From Stenotrophomonas bentonitica (lineage in GTDB: Bacteria > Pseudomonadota > Gammaproteobacteria > Xanthomonadales > Xanthomonadaceae), in contig NZ_JAAZUH010000004.1 of NCBI RefSeq assembly GCF_013185915.1, positions 62,001-126,000 on the forward strand: a stretch of DNA of 64,000 nt, given 5' to 3'. A program made the position numbers and the translations under genes. The notes below the pieces were generated by a model that worked only from the letters and a program-made list of their open reading frames with translations, did not search any database and was not told where the DNA came from. Shown in pieces: positions 1-7,870 of this stretch (positions within the stretch are counted from its first letter, which is position 1; each line of letters opens with the position of its first letter).

Positions 1-1
1 G

Positions 2-811
2 CAGGTGCTGGAATTCAACGGCCTGGACAACAACGGCCACTTCCAGTCGATGCTGATGCTGGGCCAGCTGCAGATCCAGGACGACAAGACCGCCGAAGGC
101 CTGGCCACCCTGGACAAGTACTTCGCCGAATCCAAGTCCAACAAGCCGGAAGAGCTGATCATCAAGGGCCAGGCCCTGTACCAGCTCGAGCGCTATCAGG
201 AAGCCATCCCGGTGATCAAGGCGGCCATCGCTGCCAGCACCACGCCGAAGGACAACTGGAACCAGCTGCTGATGGGCGCCATGGCCGAAGCCGGCCAGAC
301 CGGTGAAGCGGTCAAGGAAGCCGAAGCCCTGGCGGCCAAGAACCCGAACGACAAGAAGGCCCAGATGAACCTGGCCAGCATGTACCTGCAGGCCGACCAG
401 ATGGCCCAGGCCGCTGCGGTCATGGACAAGCTGCTGGCGGCCGGTCAGCTCACTGAAGAACGTGAGTACAAGCAGGCCTACTCCATCTACGCCAACACCG
501 AGAACCAGGAAAAGAAGGTCATCCAGGTCATCGATGACGGCCTGGCCAAGGGTGTGCTGAAGCCGGATTACCAGGTTTACCTGGCCCTGGCCCAGGCCAA
601 CTACTACATGGACCCGCCGCAGGTGGAAAAGGCGATCGACGCGTGGCAGAAGGCCGCCCCGCTTTCCAAGGACGGTGAGACCTACCTGAATCTGGCACGC
701 GTCTTGCACTCAGAAGGTCGCGTTCCGGAAGCCAAGCAGGCTGCACAGCAGGCGCTGGCCAAAGGTGTGAAGAATCAGGCAGATGCCAAGAAAATCATCA
801 ACCTGAAGTAA
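2..811 (+). CDS. Tetratricopeptide repeat protein, 5' end missing
   Basis: The frame is already open at the left edge, so only the C-terminal 269 residues or so are visible and the real start lies upstream. The visible part is a chain of helical hairpins with TPR-type spacing, for example the ALYQLERYQEAIPVIKAAI and MYLQADQMAQAAAVMDKLL segments, and ends in alanine/lysine-rich helices. No signal peptide or membrane segment can be judged because the N-terminus is absent. It lies 129 bp upstream of tonB on the same strand, with a strong hairpin between them. A TPR protein in this position is common in xanthomonads. It may be an envelope-associated scaffold, but no catalytic residues are present and the role is unknown. 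Confidence 0.85.
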   Translation, partial: QVLEFNGLDNNGHFQSMLMLGQLQIQDDKTAEGLATLDKYFAESKSNKPEELIIKGQALYQLERYQEAIPVIKAAIAASTTPKDNWNQLLMGAMAEAGQTGEAVKEAEALAAKNPNDKKAQMNLASMYLQADQMAQAAAVMDKLLAAGQLTEEREYKQAYSIYANTENQEKKVIQVIDDGLAKGVLKPDYQVYLALAQANYYMDPPQVEKAIDAWQKAAPLSKDGETYLNLARVLHSEGRVPEAKQAAQQALAKGVKNQADAKKIINLK

Positions 812-823
812 GTAGGAATAACG

Positions 824-860
824 CCTGAACGCCTGCGCAGGTGATGCGCAGGCGCTCAGG
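824..860 (+). terminator. Long hairpin between the TPR gene and tonB
   Basis: A 10-bp perfect stem (830-839 with 845-854, loop GGTGA) is extended by five more pairs (824-828 with 856-860) after a single A/C mismatch. It sits 12 bases after the TPR stop codon. There is no T-tract, so it may be a weak or Rho-assisted terminator, an mRNA-stabilising end, or an extragenic palindrome. Confidence 0.5.
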
Positions 861-940
861 ATTGGTATAAGCTTGGAGGTTCCTGCGGTGTCATGCACCG
901 CTGATCATGGGTTACCTGCCCCGGGTACCCGGCCCCACTA

Positions 941-1624
941 ATGAGCTCTTGGCGCATGACGGAACAACTAGTCGTTCACAGGTACGAACAACGCGATGAC
1001 ACCGGCCTCAGCTGGCCGCGCATCGTGGGTATCGCCTTTGTAATCGCATTGCATCTCGCCGCCCTGATGCTGCTCCTCATTCCTGCCGTGGCCCCCAAGG
1101 CCGTCGCGGAAAAGGAACGCAACATCATGGTGACCCTGGTCGACGCTCCGCCGCCGCCCCCACCGCCGCCGCCGCCGCCGCCGCCGACCGAACAGCCGCC
1201 GCCGCCGGTGAAGAACCTGTCGCCGCCGAAGCCCTCGCCGGTGCCGCCGCCGCCGCAGGCGCCGGTGATCGACGTGCCGGAACCGCGTCCGAACGACATC
1301 GTCACGCCGCCGAGTCCGCCGAGTCCGCCGCAGCCGCCGAGCTCCATCGAGGCCAGCGTCGATATCTCGTCGAAGGCCATGAATCCCCCGCGTTACCCGC
1401 CGGCTGCATTCCGCGCAGGTATCCAGGGTGAAGTCATCCTGATCATTGATGTCGATGCCGCCGGCAACGTCACCAATGTGACGGTCGAAAAGTCCAGCCG
1501 TAACCGCGATCTGGACCGTGCCGCGATGGAAGCCGCCCGTAAATGGCGCTTTAACGCTGCCGAATCGGGCGGGAAGAAAGCTGCAGGTCGCGTCCGCGTC
1601 CCGGTCAACTTTGCGCTGAATTGA
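941..1624 (+). CDS. tonB: Energy transducer TonB
   Basis: TonB carries proton-motive-force energy from ExbB/ExbD to outer-membrane receptors. The order is classical: a short cytoplasmic N-terminus, one membrane anchor (about residues 28-49, ending LMLLLIPAV), a periplasmic proline-rich rod that includes a run of 13 prolines, and a C-terminal domain starting with the RYPPAAFRAGIQGEV motif and ending VPVNFALN. At 227 residues it is normal for the family. An in-frame ATG at 956 (MTEQLVV) is an alternative start; neither has a convincing ribosome-binding site. exbB follows 82 bp downstream. It probably serves the two TonB receptors in this window (one of them broken) and others elsewhere. Confidence 0.92.
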   Translation: MSSWRMTEQLVVHRYEQRDDTGLSWPRIVGIAFVIALHLAALMLLLIPAVAPKAVAEKERNIMVTLVDAPPPPPPPPPPPPPTEQPPPPVKNLSPPKPSPVPPPPQAPVIDVPEPRPNDIVTPPSPPSPPQPPSSIEASVDISSKAMNPPRYPPAAFRAGIQGEVILIIDVDAAGNVTNVTVEKSSRNRDLDRAAMEAARKWRFNAAESGGKKAAGRVRVPVNFALN

Positions 1625-1706
1625 TGGGTCGGGTGGCCTGGGCCACCCACCCCTCACTTGAACCTAGCTACAACATTCATCACCACACACAACAAAGGTA
1701 AGCGTC

Positions 1707-2468
1707 ATGCTGCAGGAACTCTTCATCGCCGCTGCTGCCGGGGGCAACCCGTCGAATGCCCTCTCGCAGATGGGCTTCGAGCATCTGATCCACGAAATGA
1801 CCTCCAAGCCGGGCGACTTCGCCGTCTCCTGGGTCGTGCTTCTGACCCTGGTGATCATGTCGGCCATGTCCTGGTACTGGACCGTCATCAACATCTTCCG
1901 CGCTACCCGTCTGAAGAGCGCTGCTGACAAGGTCGTGAGCCTGTTCTGGGATACCCCGAACGCCCAGGACGCCATCCGTGCGATGGAAGAGCAGCCGGCT
2001 TCCGAGCCGTTCTCGAAGATCGCCCTGGACGCTGCGCAGGCTGCTGCCCACCACCAGCGTGCCGAAGGCGGCGCCACCGGTGGCCTGGGTGAAAACCTGA
2101 GCCGTTCGGAGTTCGTCGACCGCGCCCTGCGTCAGGCCGTGACCCGCGAAAGCAACAACCTGCAGTCGGGCATGACCCTGCTGGCCACCGTCGGCGCAAC
2201 CGCTCCGTTCGTCGGTCTGCTCGGTACCGTGTGGGGCATCTACGGCGCGCTGATCAAGATCGGTGCAACCGGTTCCGCCTCGATCGACGCCGTTGCCGGC
2301 CCGGTGGGTGAAGCCCTGATCATGACCGCCATCGGTCTGTTCGTGGCAATCCCGGCCGTGTTCGCCTTCAACTTCTTCAGCAAGATCAACAGCGCCACGA
2401 TCAGCAAGTTCGATACGTTCGCTCACGACCTGCACGACTTCTTCGCCACCGGTTCGCGCGTCCGCTAA
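1707..2468 (+). CDS. exbB: Biopolymer transporter ExbB (MotA/TolQ/ExbB family)
   Basis: This inner-membrane proton-channel subunit works with ExbD and TonB. It has three membrane segments, near residues 38-62, 155-180 and 198-222, with the family signature TVGATAPFVGLLGTVWGIY in the second and the GEALIMTAIGLFVAIPAV stretch in the third. The cytoplasmic loop between the first and second segments is long, as in ExbB. The length (253 residues) is typical. The start ATG at 1707 follows AAAGGTA at good distance. It is followed by the two exbD genes; the 57-bp gap has no terminator, so co-transcription with them is likely. Confidence 0.95.
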   Translation: MLQELFIAAAAGGNPSNALSQMGFEHLIHEMTSKPGDFAVSWVVLLTLVIMSAMSWYWTVINIFRATRLKSAADKVVSLFWDTPNAQDAIRAMEEQPASEPFSKIALDAAQAAAHHQRAEGGATGGLGENLSRSEFVDRALRQAVTRESNNLQSGMTLLATVGATAPFVGLLGTVWGIYGALIKIGATGSASIDAVAGPVGEALIMTAIGLFVAIPAVFAFNFFSKINSATISKFDTFAHDLHDFFATGSRVR

Positions 2469-2525
2469 TTGCGACGCGCTGTACCCAGCGAGAACGTAGT
2501 CAACACGATCTAGACGGAGCCCGTT

Positions 2526-2951
2526 ATGGCTTTCAGTAGTGGTAACAGCGGCGGCCCCATGGCCGACATCAACGTTACGCCCCTCGTGGACGTGATGCTG
2601 GTGCTGCTGATCATTTTCATCATCACGGCGCCCCTGATGTCCCACAAGGTCAAGGTCGAACTGCCCGAGGCCAACCTGGTGCAGAATCCGGAAGATGCGG
2701 CCGACCGCAAGGGTCCGATCACCCTGGCAGTCAAGGAAGACGGCTCCATCTTCTGGAACGACGAAGAAATCGACAAGCAGACTCTCGAGTCGCGCCTGGC
2801 GACCGCCGCCCAGCAGACCCCCCAGCCCCCGCTCAATCTGCGTGGTGACCGCACCACCAAGATGCGTGTCATCAACGAGATGACCAAGATCGCGCAGGAG
2901 CAGGGCATGCTCGACGTTGGCTTCGTTGCCACCAAAGAGAAGGGGCAGTAA
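2526..2951 (+). CDS. exbD: Biopolymer transporter ExbD, first paralogue
   Basis: ExbD is the small periplasmic partner of ExbB. It has one N-terminal membrane helix with the conserved protonatable aspartate in [16 protein letters not shown], then a periplasmic domain containing ITLAVKEDGSIFWNDEEID. It is 141 residues long. The start ATG follows AGACGGAGCCCGTT (GGAG at proper spacing). The stop is 3 bp before the next gene, a second exbD. The region coding the membrane helix is almost identical in DNA to the second copy (48 identical bases, 2559-2606), while the periplasmic halves differ clearly. Confidence 0.95.
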   Translation: MAFSSGNSGGPMADINVTPLVDVMLVLLIIFIITAPLMSHKVKVELPEANLVQNPEDAADRKGPITLAVKEDGSIFWNDEEIDKQTLESRLATAAQQTPQPPLNLRGDRTTKMRVINEMTKIAQEQGMLDVGFVATKEKGQ

Positions 2952-2954
2952 GCC

Positions 2955-3371
2955 ATGGCATTCAGTTCTGGTGGTGGCAAGGGCCCAATGGCCGACATCA
3001 ACGTTACGCCCCTCGTGGACGTGATGCTGGTGCTGTTGATCATCTTCATCGTTACCGCGCCGATCATGACGTACCCGATCGCCGTGGACCTGCCGCAGCG
3101 CGTGCTCAACCCACCGCCGCAGCTGGTCGAACCGCCGCCGCCGATCGAGCTGCGGGTGGACGCCAGCAACCAGGTGTTCTGGAACAACAGCCCGGTTGCA
3201 GTGGGCGAACTCCAGCAGCGCATGGAGCAGGAAGTGCAGCGTGACCCGACCAACCAGCCCGAGCTGCGCATCGACGCCAGCCCGGACTCCGAGTACGACG
3301 TGATGGCCAAGGTTTTGGCTGCCGCGAAGAATGCTCAGATGAAGAAGATCGGGTTCCAGCAGCAGCAGTAA
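2955..3371 (+). CDS. exbD2: Biopolymer transporter ExbD, second paralogue
   Basis: This is a 138-residue ExbD with the same membrane helix and [11 protein letters not shown] motif as the preceding gene. Its periplasmic domain is distinct and richer in proline ([19 protein letters not shown]), and its C-terminus is glutamine-rich. In Xanthomonas the second exbD of a tonB-exbB-exbD1-exbD2 operon has been reported to be dispensable for iron uptake but to matter for other TonB-linked functions; that is family knowledge, not visible here. It ends the operon, with a strong intrinsic terminator 30 bp after the stop codon. Confidence 0.93.
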   Translation: MAFSSGGGKGPMADINVTPLVDVMLVLLIIFIVTAPIMTYPIAVDLPQRVLNPPPQLVEPPPPIELRVDASNQVFWNNSPVAVGELQQRMEQEVQRDPTNQPELRIDASPDSEYDVMAKVLAAAKNAQMKKIGFQQQQ

Positions 3372-3400
3372 TACGCAACACCAAGTCATGACGCGACTGG

Positions 3401-3432
3401 AAAGCGCCCCTGGAAACAGGGGCGCTTTTTTT
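3401..3432 (+). terminator. Intrinsic terminator of the tonB-exbB-exbD operon
   Basis: A 12-bp perfect stem (3401-3412 with 3417-3428) is closed by a GAAA tetraloop and followed by an unbroken run of T to 3432. This is a textbook Rho-independent terminator, reading on the + strand. Confidence 0.95.
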
Positions 3433-3472
3433 GTGCGCGCACCGGACACCCGCGTCCGGCTATGATCCGCGC

Positions 3473-4942
3473 ATGCTTGCCACCTACCCCGCTCTTGCCG
3501 ACTGGCTCCACTGGATGGATGCGATTCCGCACCTGCGTCCGCTGATGATTGCCGCCTATGTGCTGTACCTGCTGTGGCTGATCGGCTGGATCATGCTGCA
3601 GAAGCGCGAGCCGGTCGCCACGCTCAGCTGGATCCTGTCGCTGGCGGCCCTGCCCTACCTCGGGCTCTTCATCTATTACCTGCTGGGCCCGCAGAAGGTG
3701 AAGCGCCAGCGCCTGCGGCGCGGCCGTGCGCGCTCGGGCATGGAGCACTACAACAGCGTGTGCCCACCCGATGCCGACTGCACCGAGCTGGCCAAGATCG
3801 GCCAGGCCACCACCGGGCTGGCGCCGAGTTCGGCTACCGAAGTGGAATGGCTGGTCGACGGCGCGCAGACCTATGCCGCCCTGTTGAAGGCGGTGGCACA
3901 GGCACGCGACCACCTGCATGTGGAGTACTACATCTTCAACCCCGACCACGCCGGCACCGCGCTGCGTGATGCACTGGTCGAACGCGCCCGCGCCGGTGTG
4001 CGCGTGCGCCTGCTGCTGGATGCGGTCGGCTCGTCGTCGATCCGCAAGCGTTTCCTCAAACCGCTGCTCGATGCGGGCGCGGAAGTGGCCTGGTTCCATC
4101 CGCGGCAATTGCTCAAGCCGTTCAAGCGGCCGTGGATGAACATGCGCACGCACCGCAAGCTGGTGGTGATCGACGGCCGCGTTGCGTTCACCGGTGGCAT
4201 CAACATCACCGATGAGGAAGACGAAAGCCGCAACCCGAATGCCTACCGCGACCTGCACATGCGCCTGGCCGGGCACGTGGTGCGCAGCCTGCAGCTGGTG
4301 TTCGTCGAAGACTGGATCTACGCCACCGGCGAGCCCAAGGAACGTTTCAACATCGCGCAGCTGTGGCCCAACGACATGCCGGCGCGCAAGGACGGTGCCA
4401 TCACCACGCAGGTGCTGGTATCCGGGCCGGACTCTTCATGGGAAACCATCCATCGCCTGCAGGTTGCAGCCATCCACGAAGCGCGCGAACGGGTGTGGCT
4501 GGTGACCCCGTACTTCGTCCCGGGCGAAGCCGCGCGCATGGCGCTGACCTCGGCCGCGCTCGGTGGCCTGGACGTGCGCCTGCTGGTGCCGAAAATGAGC
4601 GACTCCTGGTTCGTCACCCAGGCGGCGCGCTCCTACTTCGACGAGCTGCTGCAGGCCGGGGTGAAGATCTACGAGTATGGCCCGCGCATGCTGCACACCA
4701 AGGCCTTCATTGCCGACCACGACGTGTGCATCGCCGGCAGTGCCAACTTCGACCACCGCAGCTTCCGGCTCAACTTCGAGCTTTCGATGATGATCAGCAA
4801 CGAGGCCTGCGTGGCCGAGCTGGAGAAGATCCTCATTGCAGAGTTCGCCGCTTCCAGCCCGGTCCGCAACGACCGCCGCCGCTCGCTGTGGCTGCACCGG
4901 GTTCCCGAGGCCTTCGCCCGCCTCGCCTCGCCGCTGCTGTAG
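3473..4942 (+). CDS. cls: Cardiolipin synthase (two PLD domains)
   Basis: It condenses two phosphatidylglycerol molecules to cardiolipin at the inner membrane. Two N-terminal membrane helices (about residues 19-41 and 51-71) precede two phospholipase-D HKD motifs: HRKLVVIDGRVAFTGG and HTKAFIADHDVCIAGSANFD. With the start at ATG 3473 (MLATYPALADW) the protein has 489 residues, as expected for ClsA-type enzymes. The open frame extends upstream to about 3433, but that part lies on the terminator of the preceding operon and does not resemble the family. A small membrane-protein gene and pdxJ follow on the same strand. Confidence 0.92.
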   Translation: MLATYPALADWLHWMDAIPHLRPLMIAAYVLYLLWLIGWIMLQKREPVATLSWILSLAALPYLGLFIYYLLGPQKVKRQRLRRGRARSGMEHYNSVCPPDADCTELAKIGQATTGLAPSSATEVEWLVDGAQTYAALLKAVAQARDHLHVEYYIFNPDHAGTALRDALVERARAGVRVRLLLDAVGSSSIRKRFLKPLLDAGAEVAWFHPRQLLKPFKRPWMNMRTHRKLVVIDGRVAFTGGINITDEEDESRNPNAYRDLHMRLAGHVVRSLQLVFVEDWIYATGEPKERFNIAQLWPNDMPARKDGAITTQVLVSGPDSSWETIHRLQVAAIHEARERVWLVTPYFVPGEAARMALTSAALGGLDVRLLVPKMSDSWFVTQAARSYFDELLQAGVKIYEYGPRMLHTKAFIADHDVCIAGSANFDHRSFRLNFELSMMISNEACVAELEKILIAEFAASSPVRNDRRRSLWLHRVPEAFARLASPLL

Positions 4943-5009
4943 GCACCGCCACGTGGAACCGGGCCCGGCAGCGGCGCTACACTGGCGCGGTCAACCGGGG
5001 AGAATGACA

Positions 5010-5288
5010 ATGTATTGGCTGTTCATGCTGCTGGCGATCGGCTGCTTCGCCTTCGCCGTCAAAACGCCCTCGACCGGGCTGATGATGCTTTCACTGTTCG
5101 GCGCCCTGCTGTTCCTGTTGGCCTGGGTCCGTGGCCGCTATGTCGCCACCTTCGGCGGCAGCCAGCGCGACACCGGCAGCGAGATCTACAACGCCATCGA
5201 CCCCACCGAACTGCGCCGGTTGCGCGAGCAGGCGCAGGCCCGCCGCGACGCCGAACGCGACCCGAACGACCTGCCCCCGAGCCCATGA
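5010..5288 (+). CDS. Small membrane protein of unknown function
   Basis: It is 92 residues long. The first 40 or so are hydrophobic ([19 protein letters not shown] and [19 protein letters not shown]) and form two membrane helices; a charged cytoplasmic tail ([20 protein letters not shown]) follows. The start at ATG 5010 is set by GGGGAG ending 7 bases upstream; an ATG at 5004 is too close to that site. Its stop overlaps the pdxJ start in an ATGA, so the two are translationally coupled. I do not recognise a family, and the coupling gives no firm clue to function. Confidence 0.8.
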   Translation: MYWLFMLLAIGCFAFAVKTPSTGLMMLSLFGALLFLLAWVRGRYVATFGGSQRDTGSEIYNAIDPTELRRLREQAQARRDAERDPNDLPPSP

Positions 5289-6028
5289 CCCAGCTCAGCG
5301 TCAACGTGAACAAGATCGCCGTCCTGCGCAACTCGCGGGGCGGCCACGACCCGGATGTGGTGCAGGCGGCGACCGCCTGCCTGGACGCCGGTGCGCATGG
5401 CATTACCGTGCACCCGCGGCCGGACCGCCGGCACATCCATGCCGAGGACGTGATCGCGTTGTCCGCACTGACCCGCGCCCGTGGCGTGGAATTCAACATC
5501 GAAGGCAACCCGTTCGCCCCGCCGCGCCCGGGCTATCCCGGCCTGCTCCCGCTGTGCGAGCAGACCCGGCCGGCGCAGGCCACCCTGGTGCCGGACGGAG
5601 ACGGCCAGCTCACCTCCGACCACGGCTTCGACTTCGGTCGCGACGCCGAGCGGCTGCGCCCGCTGATTGCCGAACTGAAGTCGTATGGGTGCCGGGTCAG
5701 CCTGTTTGTCGACGCTGGTAACCCGGACATTGCACAGGCGGCCGTGATCGGTGCCGACCGTATCGAGCTCTACACCGGCCCGTACGCCGAAGCCCACGCG
5801 GCGGGCGATGCCGCGGTGATGCTGGCGCTGTTCGCCGAGGCCGCGCGCACGGCGCAGGCGGCGGGGTTGGGGGTGAATGCGGGGCACGATCTTTCGCAGG
5901 ACAACCTGCGGGACTTCCTGCAGGCGGTCCCCGACGTGCTGGAGGTTTCGATCGGGCACGCACTGATCGGGGAGGCGCTTTACGCCGGGCTGGACGCTAC
6001 GGTCAAGCGGTATCTCGCGCTGGTTTGA
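5285..6028 (+). CDS. pdxJ: Pyridoxine 5'-phosphate synthase
   Basis: PdxJ makes pyridoxine 5'-phosphate from 1-deoxyxylulose 5-phosphate and 3-amino-2-oxopropyl phosphate, the last ring-forming step of the DXP-dependent vitamin B6 pathway. The 247-residue protein starts [20 protein letters not shown] and has the expected TIM-barrel features: [13 protein letters not shown] with catalytic histidines, [15 protein letters not shown], and ELYTGPYA followed by GVNAGHDL near the C-terminus. The start overlaps the upstream stop codon (ATGA). It is in a TIM-barrel family of near-constant length and matches it well. Confidence 0.95.
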   Translation: MTQLSVNVNKIAVLRNSRGGHDPDVVQAATACLDAGAHGITVHPRPDRRHIHAEDVIALSALTRARGVEFNIEGNPFAPPRPGYPGLLPLCEQTRPAQATLVPDGDGQLTSDHGFDFGRDAERLRPLIAELKSYGCRVSLFVDAGNPDIAQAAVIGADRIELYTGPYAEAHAAGDAAVMLALFAEAARTAQAAGLGVNAGHDLSQDNLRDFLQAVPDVLEVSIGHALIGEALYAGLDATVKRYLALV

Positions 6029-6037
6029 GATGGCTTT

Positions 6038-6059
6038 GACACGCATGGCGTGTCACTAC
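6038..6059 (-). repeat. GTAG-type extragenic palindrome (SMAG-like)
   Basis: Read on the minus strand it begins GTAGTGACACGC and closes with GCGTGTC, forming a 7-bp GACACGC/GCGTGTC stem. The GTAG head plus short stem is the structure of the Stenotrophomonas SMAG repeats. A partner in the opposite orientation lies 50 bp away, and a near-identical copy lies at 48515-48536. Confidence 0.8.
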
Positions 6060-6109
6060 GCGGTCGGGCCATGCCGCATATCGGCGCCCATGACGACCGC
6101 GCAAACCGC

Positions 6110-6131
6110 GTAGCGACACGCCATGCGTGTC
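6110..6131 (+). repeat. GTAG-type extragenic palindrome (SMAG-like)
   Basis: It begins GTAGCGACACGC and has the same GACACGC/GCGTGTC stem as the copy at 6038-6059, but on the other strand. Together the two can form one long hairpin at the end of pdxJ. The 22 bases are identical to the copy at 48515-48536. Confidence 0.8.
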
Positions 6132-6249
6132 CCACGGAAACCCTCCCGAAACCAGGAAACGTTTCCCTGTGGATAACCATGGGGAGAAACCCCAACCGGT
6201 TCATCCAGAACCCAACCGCCACAACGCTTCCCCTTCCAAACGCGGCTGT

Positions 6250-6269
6250 GGTTAGTAATACTACTAACC
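6250..6269. promoter_or_regulatory. Probable LexA (SOS) box upstream of the radical-SAM gene
   Basis: A perfect 8-bp inverted repeat, GGTTAGTA and TACTAACC, is separated by ATAC. It fits TTAG-N6-TACTA, the LexA recognition sequence I know from Xanthomonas and Xylella. It lies 80 bp before the ATG at 6350, a usable position for repression of that gene. No other site of this form was noticed by eye in the window. Confidence 0.75.
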
Positions 6270-6349
6270 CTTGAACACCCGATTCCCGCCCGCTTCCGCC
6301 GCCCAGACGTCTCAGTCAATGAGACGCCCCAGCCCTACCCTGTAACCAC

Positions 6350-7441
6350 ATGGGTATCGCAATCAAAGGCCGCGGCTCCACCACGCACCTGGCAGGCCGT
6401 TTCGAGGTCACCGTCAGCGAAGCCATGGACGACGGCTGGGAACCGGACACCCGCGAAGAATTCGCCGCCCCGCGCCTGCGTACTGAAGTCCGCGCCGAAA
6501 CCGCGCGCAGCATCATCAGCCGCAACAAGTCCCCCGACGTGGGCTTCAGCCAATCGGTCAATCCCTACCGCGGTTGCGAGCACGGCTGCTCCTACTGCTT
6601 CGCCCGGCCCTCGCACGCGTTCCTCAACCTGTCCCCGGGCCTGGACTTCGAAACCAAGCTGTTCGCCAAGACCAACGCGCCGCAGCTGCTGCGCAGGGAA
6701 CTCTCGCGCCCGGCCTACACGCCGCAACCCATTGCGCTGGGCATCAACACCGACGCCTACCAGCCGATCGAACGCAAACTCAAGCTGACCCGACAGCTCA
6801 TCGAAGTGATGCTGGAAACCCAGCACCCGTTCTCGCTGATCACCAAGAACGCCCTGGTGGAGCGCGACATCGACCTGCTCGCGCCGCTGGCGGAAAAGAA
6901 CCTGGTCAGCGTGCACTTCTCGGTCACCTCGCTCGACCCGCATCTTTCGGCACGGCTCGAACCCCGCGCCTCCGCACCGCACGCACGCCTGCGCGCCATG
7001 CGCCGCCTGCATGACGCCGGCATTCCTGTCGGCGTGATGGTGGCCCCGGTCATTCCCTGGATCAACGACGCCGAACTGGAAGCGGTACTGGAAGCGGCGC
7101 GCGACGCCGGCGCCAGCACCGCCGGCTACGTGCTGCTGCGCCTGCCACTGGAAGTCGCCCCGCTGTTCCGCGACTGGCTCGACACCCATCACCCCGACCG
7201 CGCCGCGCACGTGATGAGCACCATCAACCAGTTGCGCGGCGGTAAGGATTACAACAGCGAGTTCGGCACCCGCATGCGCGGCGAAGGCGTCTACGCCGAT
7301 CTGCTCTCGCACCGCTTCAAACTGGCGCGCCGGCGGCTCGGCTTCGATGCGCAGAACAGCCACTGGCCGAAGCTGGACTGCACCAGGTTCGTGCGACCGC
7401 TTCCGCCGCGCGAAGACTCGCCACAGGGTTCATTGTTCTAG
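6350..7441 (+). CDS. PA0069-family radical SAM protein (SplB-like)
   Basis: This is a 363-residue radical-SAM enzyme. The iron-sulfur motif is CEHGCSYCF (CxxxCxxC), in NPYRGCEHGCSYCFARPSHAF near residues 73-92; a central barrel follows with GINTDAYQPIE and SLITKNALVERD. It belongs to the COG1533 group that also contains spore photoproduct lyase, although the biochemical role of PA0069-type members is not established. The likely LexA box upstream suggests induction by DNA damage, which fits a repair-related role. It is transcribed alone; a convergent lipoprotein gene follows after 5 bp. Confidence 0.85.
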   Translation: MGIAIKGRGSTTHLAGRFEVTVSEAMDDGWEPDTREEFAAPRLRTEVRAETARSIISRNKSPDVGFSQSVNPYRGCEHGCSYCFARPSHAFLNLSPGLDFETKLFAKTNAPQLLRRELSRPAYTPQPIALGINTDAYQPIERKLKLTRQLIEVMLETQHPFSLITKNALVERDIDLLAPLAEKNLVSVHFSVTSLDPHLSARLEPRASAPHARLRAMRRLHDAGIPVGVMVAPVIPWINDAELEAVLEAARDAGASTAGYVLLRLPLEVAPLFRDWLDTHHPDRAAHVMSTINQLRGGKDYNSEFGTRMRGEGVYADLLSHRFKLARRRLGFDAQNSHWPKLDCTRFVRPLPPREDSPQGSLF

Positions 7442-7446
7442 CCACA

Positions 7447-7704
7447 CTAGCCAGGCTTCTGCGCCTGGTCGCGACGGAACAGCTCCCACTCGTCCACACG
7501 GGTGCCGTCCGGCAGGTGGCAGATGCCCTTCTGGTTTCCCTGCGCGTCCTTCTCGATCTCCACCTTGCCGCCCACCTTCTCACAGTGCACCGAAGCGGGG
7601 TTCGCCATTCCCACCTGGCTTTCGTGCACCTTCTGGCTCTGCTGGGAACACCCTGCCAGGCCCGCCACGGCAACGGCTGCCAGCACGATCACATAGCTAC
7701 GCAT
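7447..7704 (-). CDS. Small lipoprotein, DUF333 (YoaF/hemolysin-like) family
   Basis: It is an 85-residue secreted lipoprotein. The start at 7704 gives MRSYVIVLAAVAVAGLAGCSQQ, a signal peptide with lipobox LAGC; the longer open frame upstream of this is not protein-like. The mature part contains GMANPASVHCEKVGGKVEIE and ICHLPDGTRVDEWELFR, the DUF333 core in which a peptide around NPAS.HC and a CxLPDG motif are conserved. The biochemical function of the family is unknown. It lies tail to tail with the radical-SAM gene and head to head with the permease gene at 7871. Confidence 0.85.
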   Translation of the reverse strand: MRSYVIVLAAVAVAGLAGCSQQSQKVHESQVGMANPASVHCEKVGGKVEIEKDAQGNQKGICHLPDGTRVDEWELFRRDQAQKPG

Positions 7705-7870
7705 GACGCTTCTCCAGTGCGGCCGCCATCGGCTCACCGCAGTCTGGAACCGTGGGCGTGAAAGCTCCGTGCGCCGACCAGTAAATCTACTGGGCGCCCG
7801 GATGCACCGGCCGAGCGGCGTTATCCTTTGCATATCCAGCCTCTGCGGGTGCGTCCTTGGGAGTGCATGT

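Larger units (their letters stand above)
6029..6349. other. 321-bp intergenic region with a GTAG repeat pair and a LexA-like palindrome
   Basis: There is no gene here. From left to right it holds two GTAG-headed hairpin repeats in opposite orientation (6038-6059 and 6110-6131), a 20-bp LexA-like palindrome (6250-6269) and a second small inverted repeat, CGTCTCA/TGAGACG, at 6308-6326. The radical-SAM gene starts at 6350. The left half probably acts as the 3' end of the pdxJ transcript and the right half as the promoter region. Confidence 0.75.

Noticed and set aside
1680..3449. Very long open frames on the strand opposite real genes (for example here, 27680-30928, 54505-57609, 57540-60686)
   Set aside because: They overlap well-recognised genes along their whole length and encode low-complexity histidine/arginine/glycine-rich sequence. 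Such shadows are usual in GC-rich DNA.
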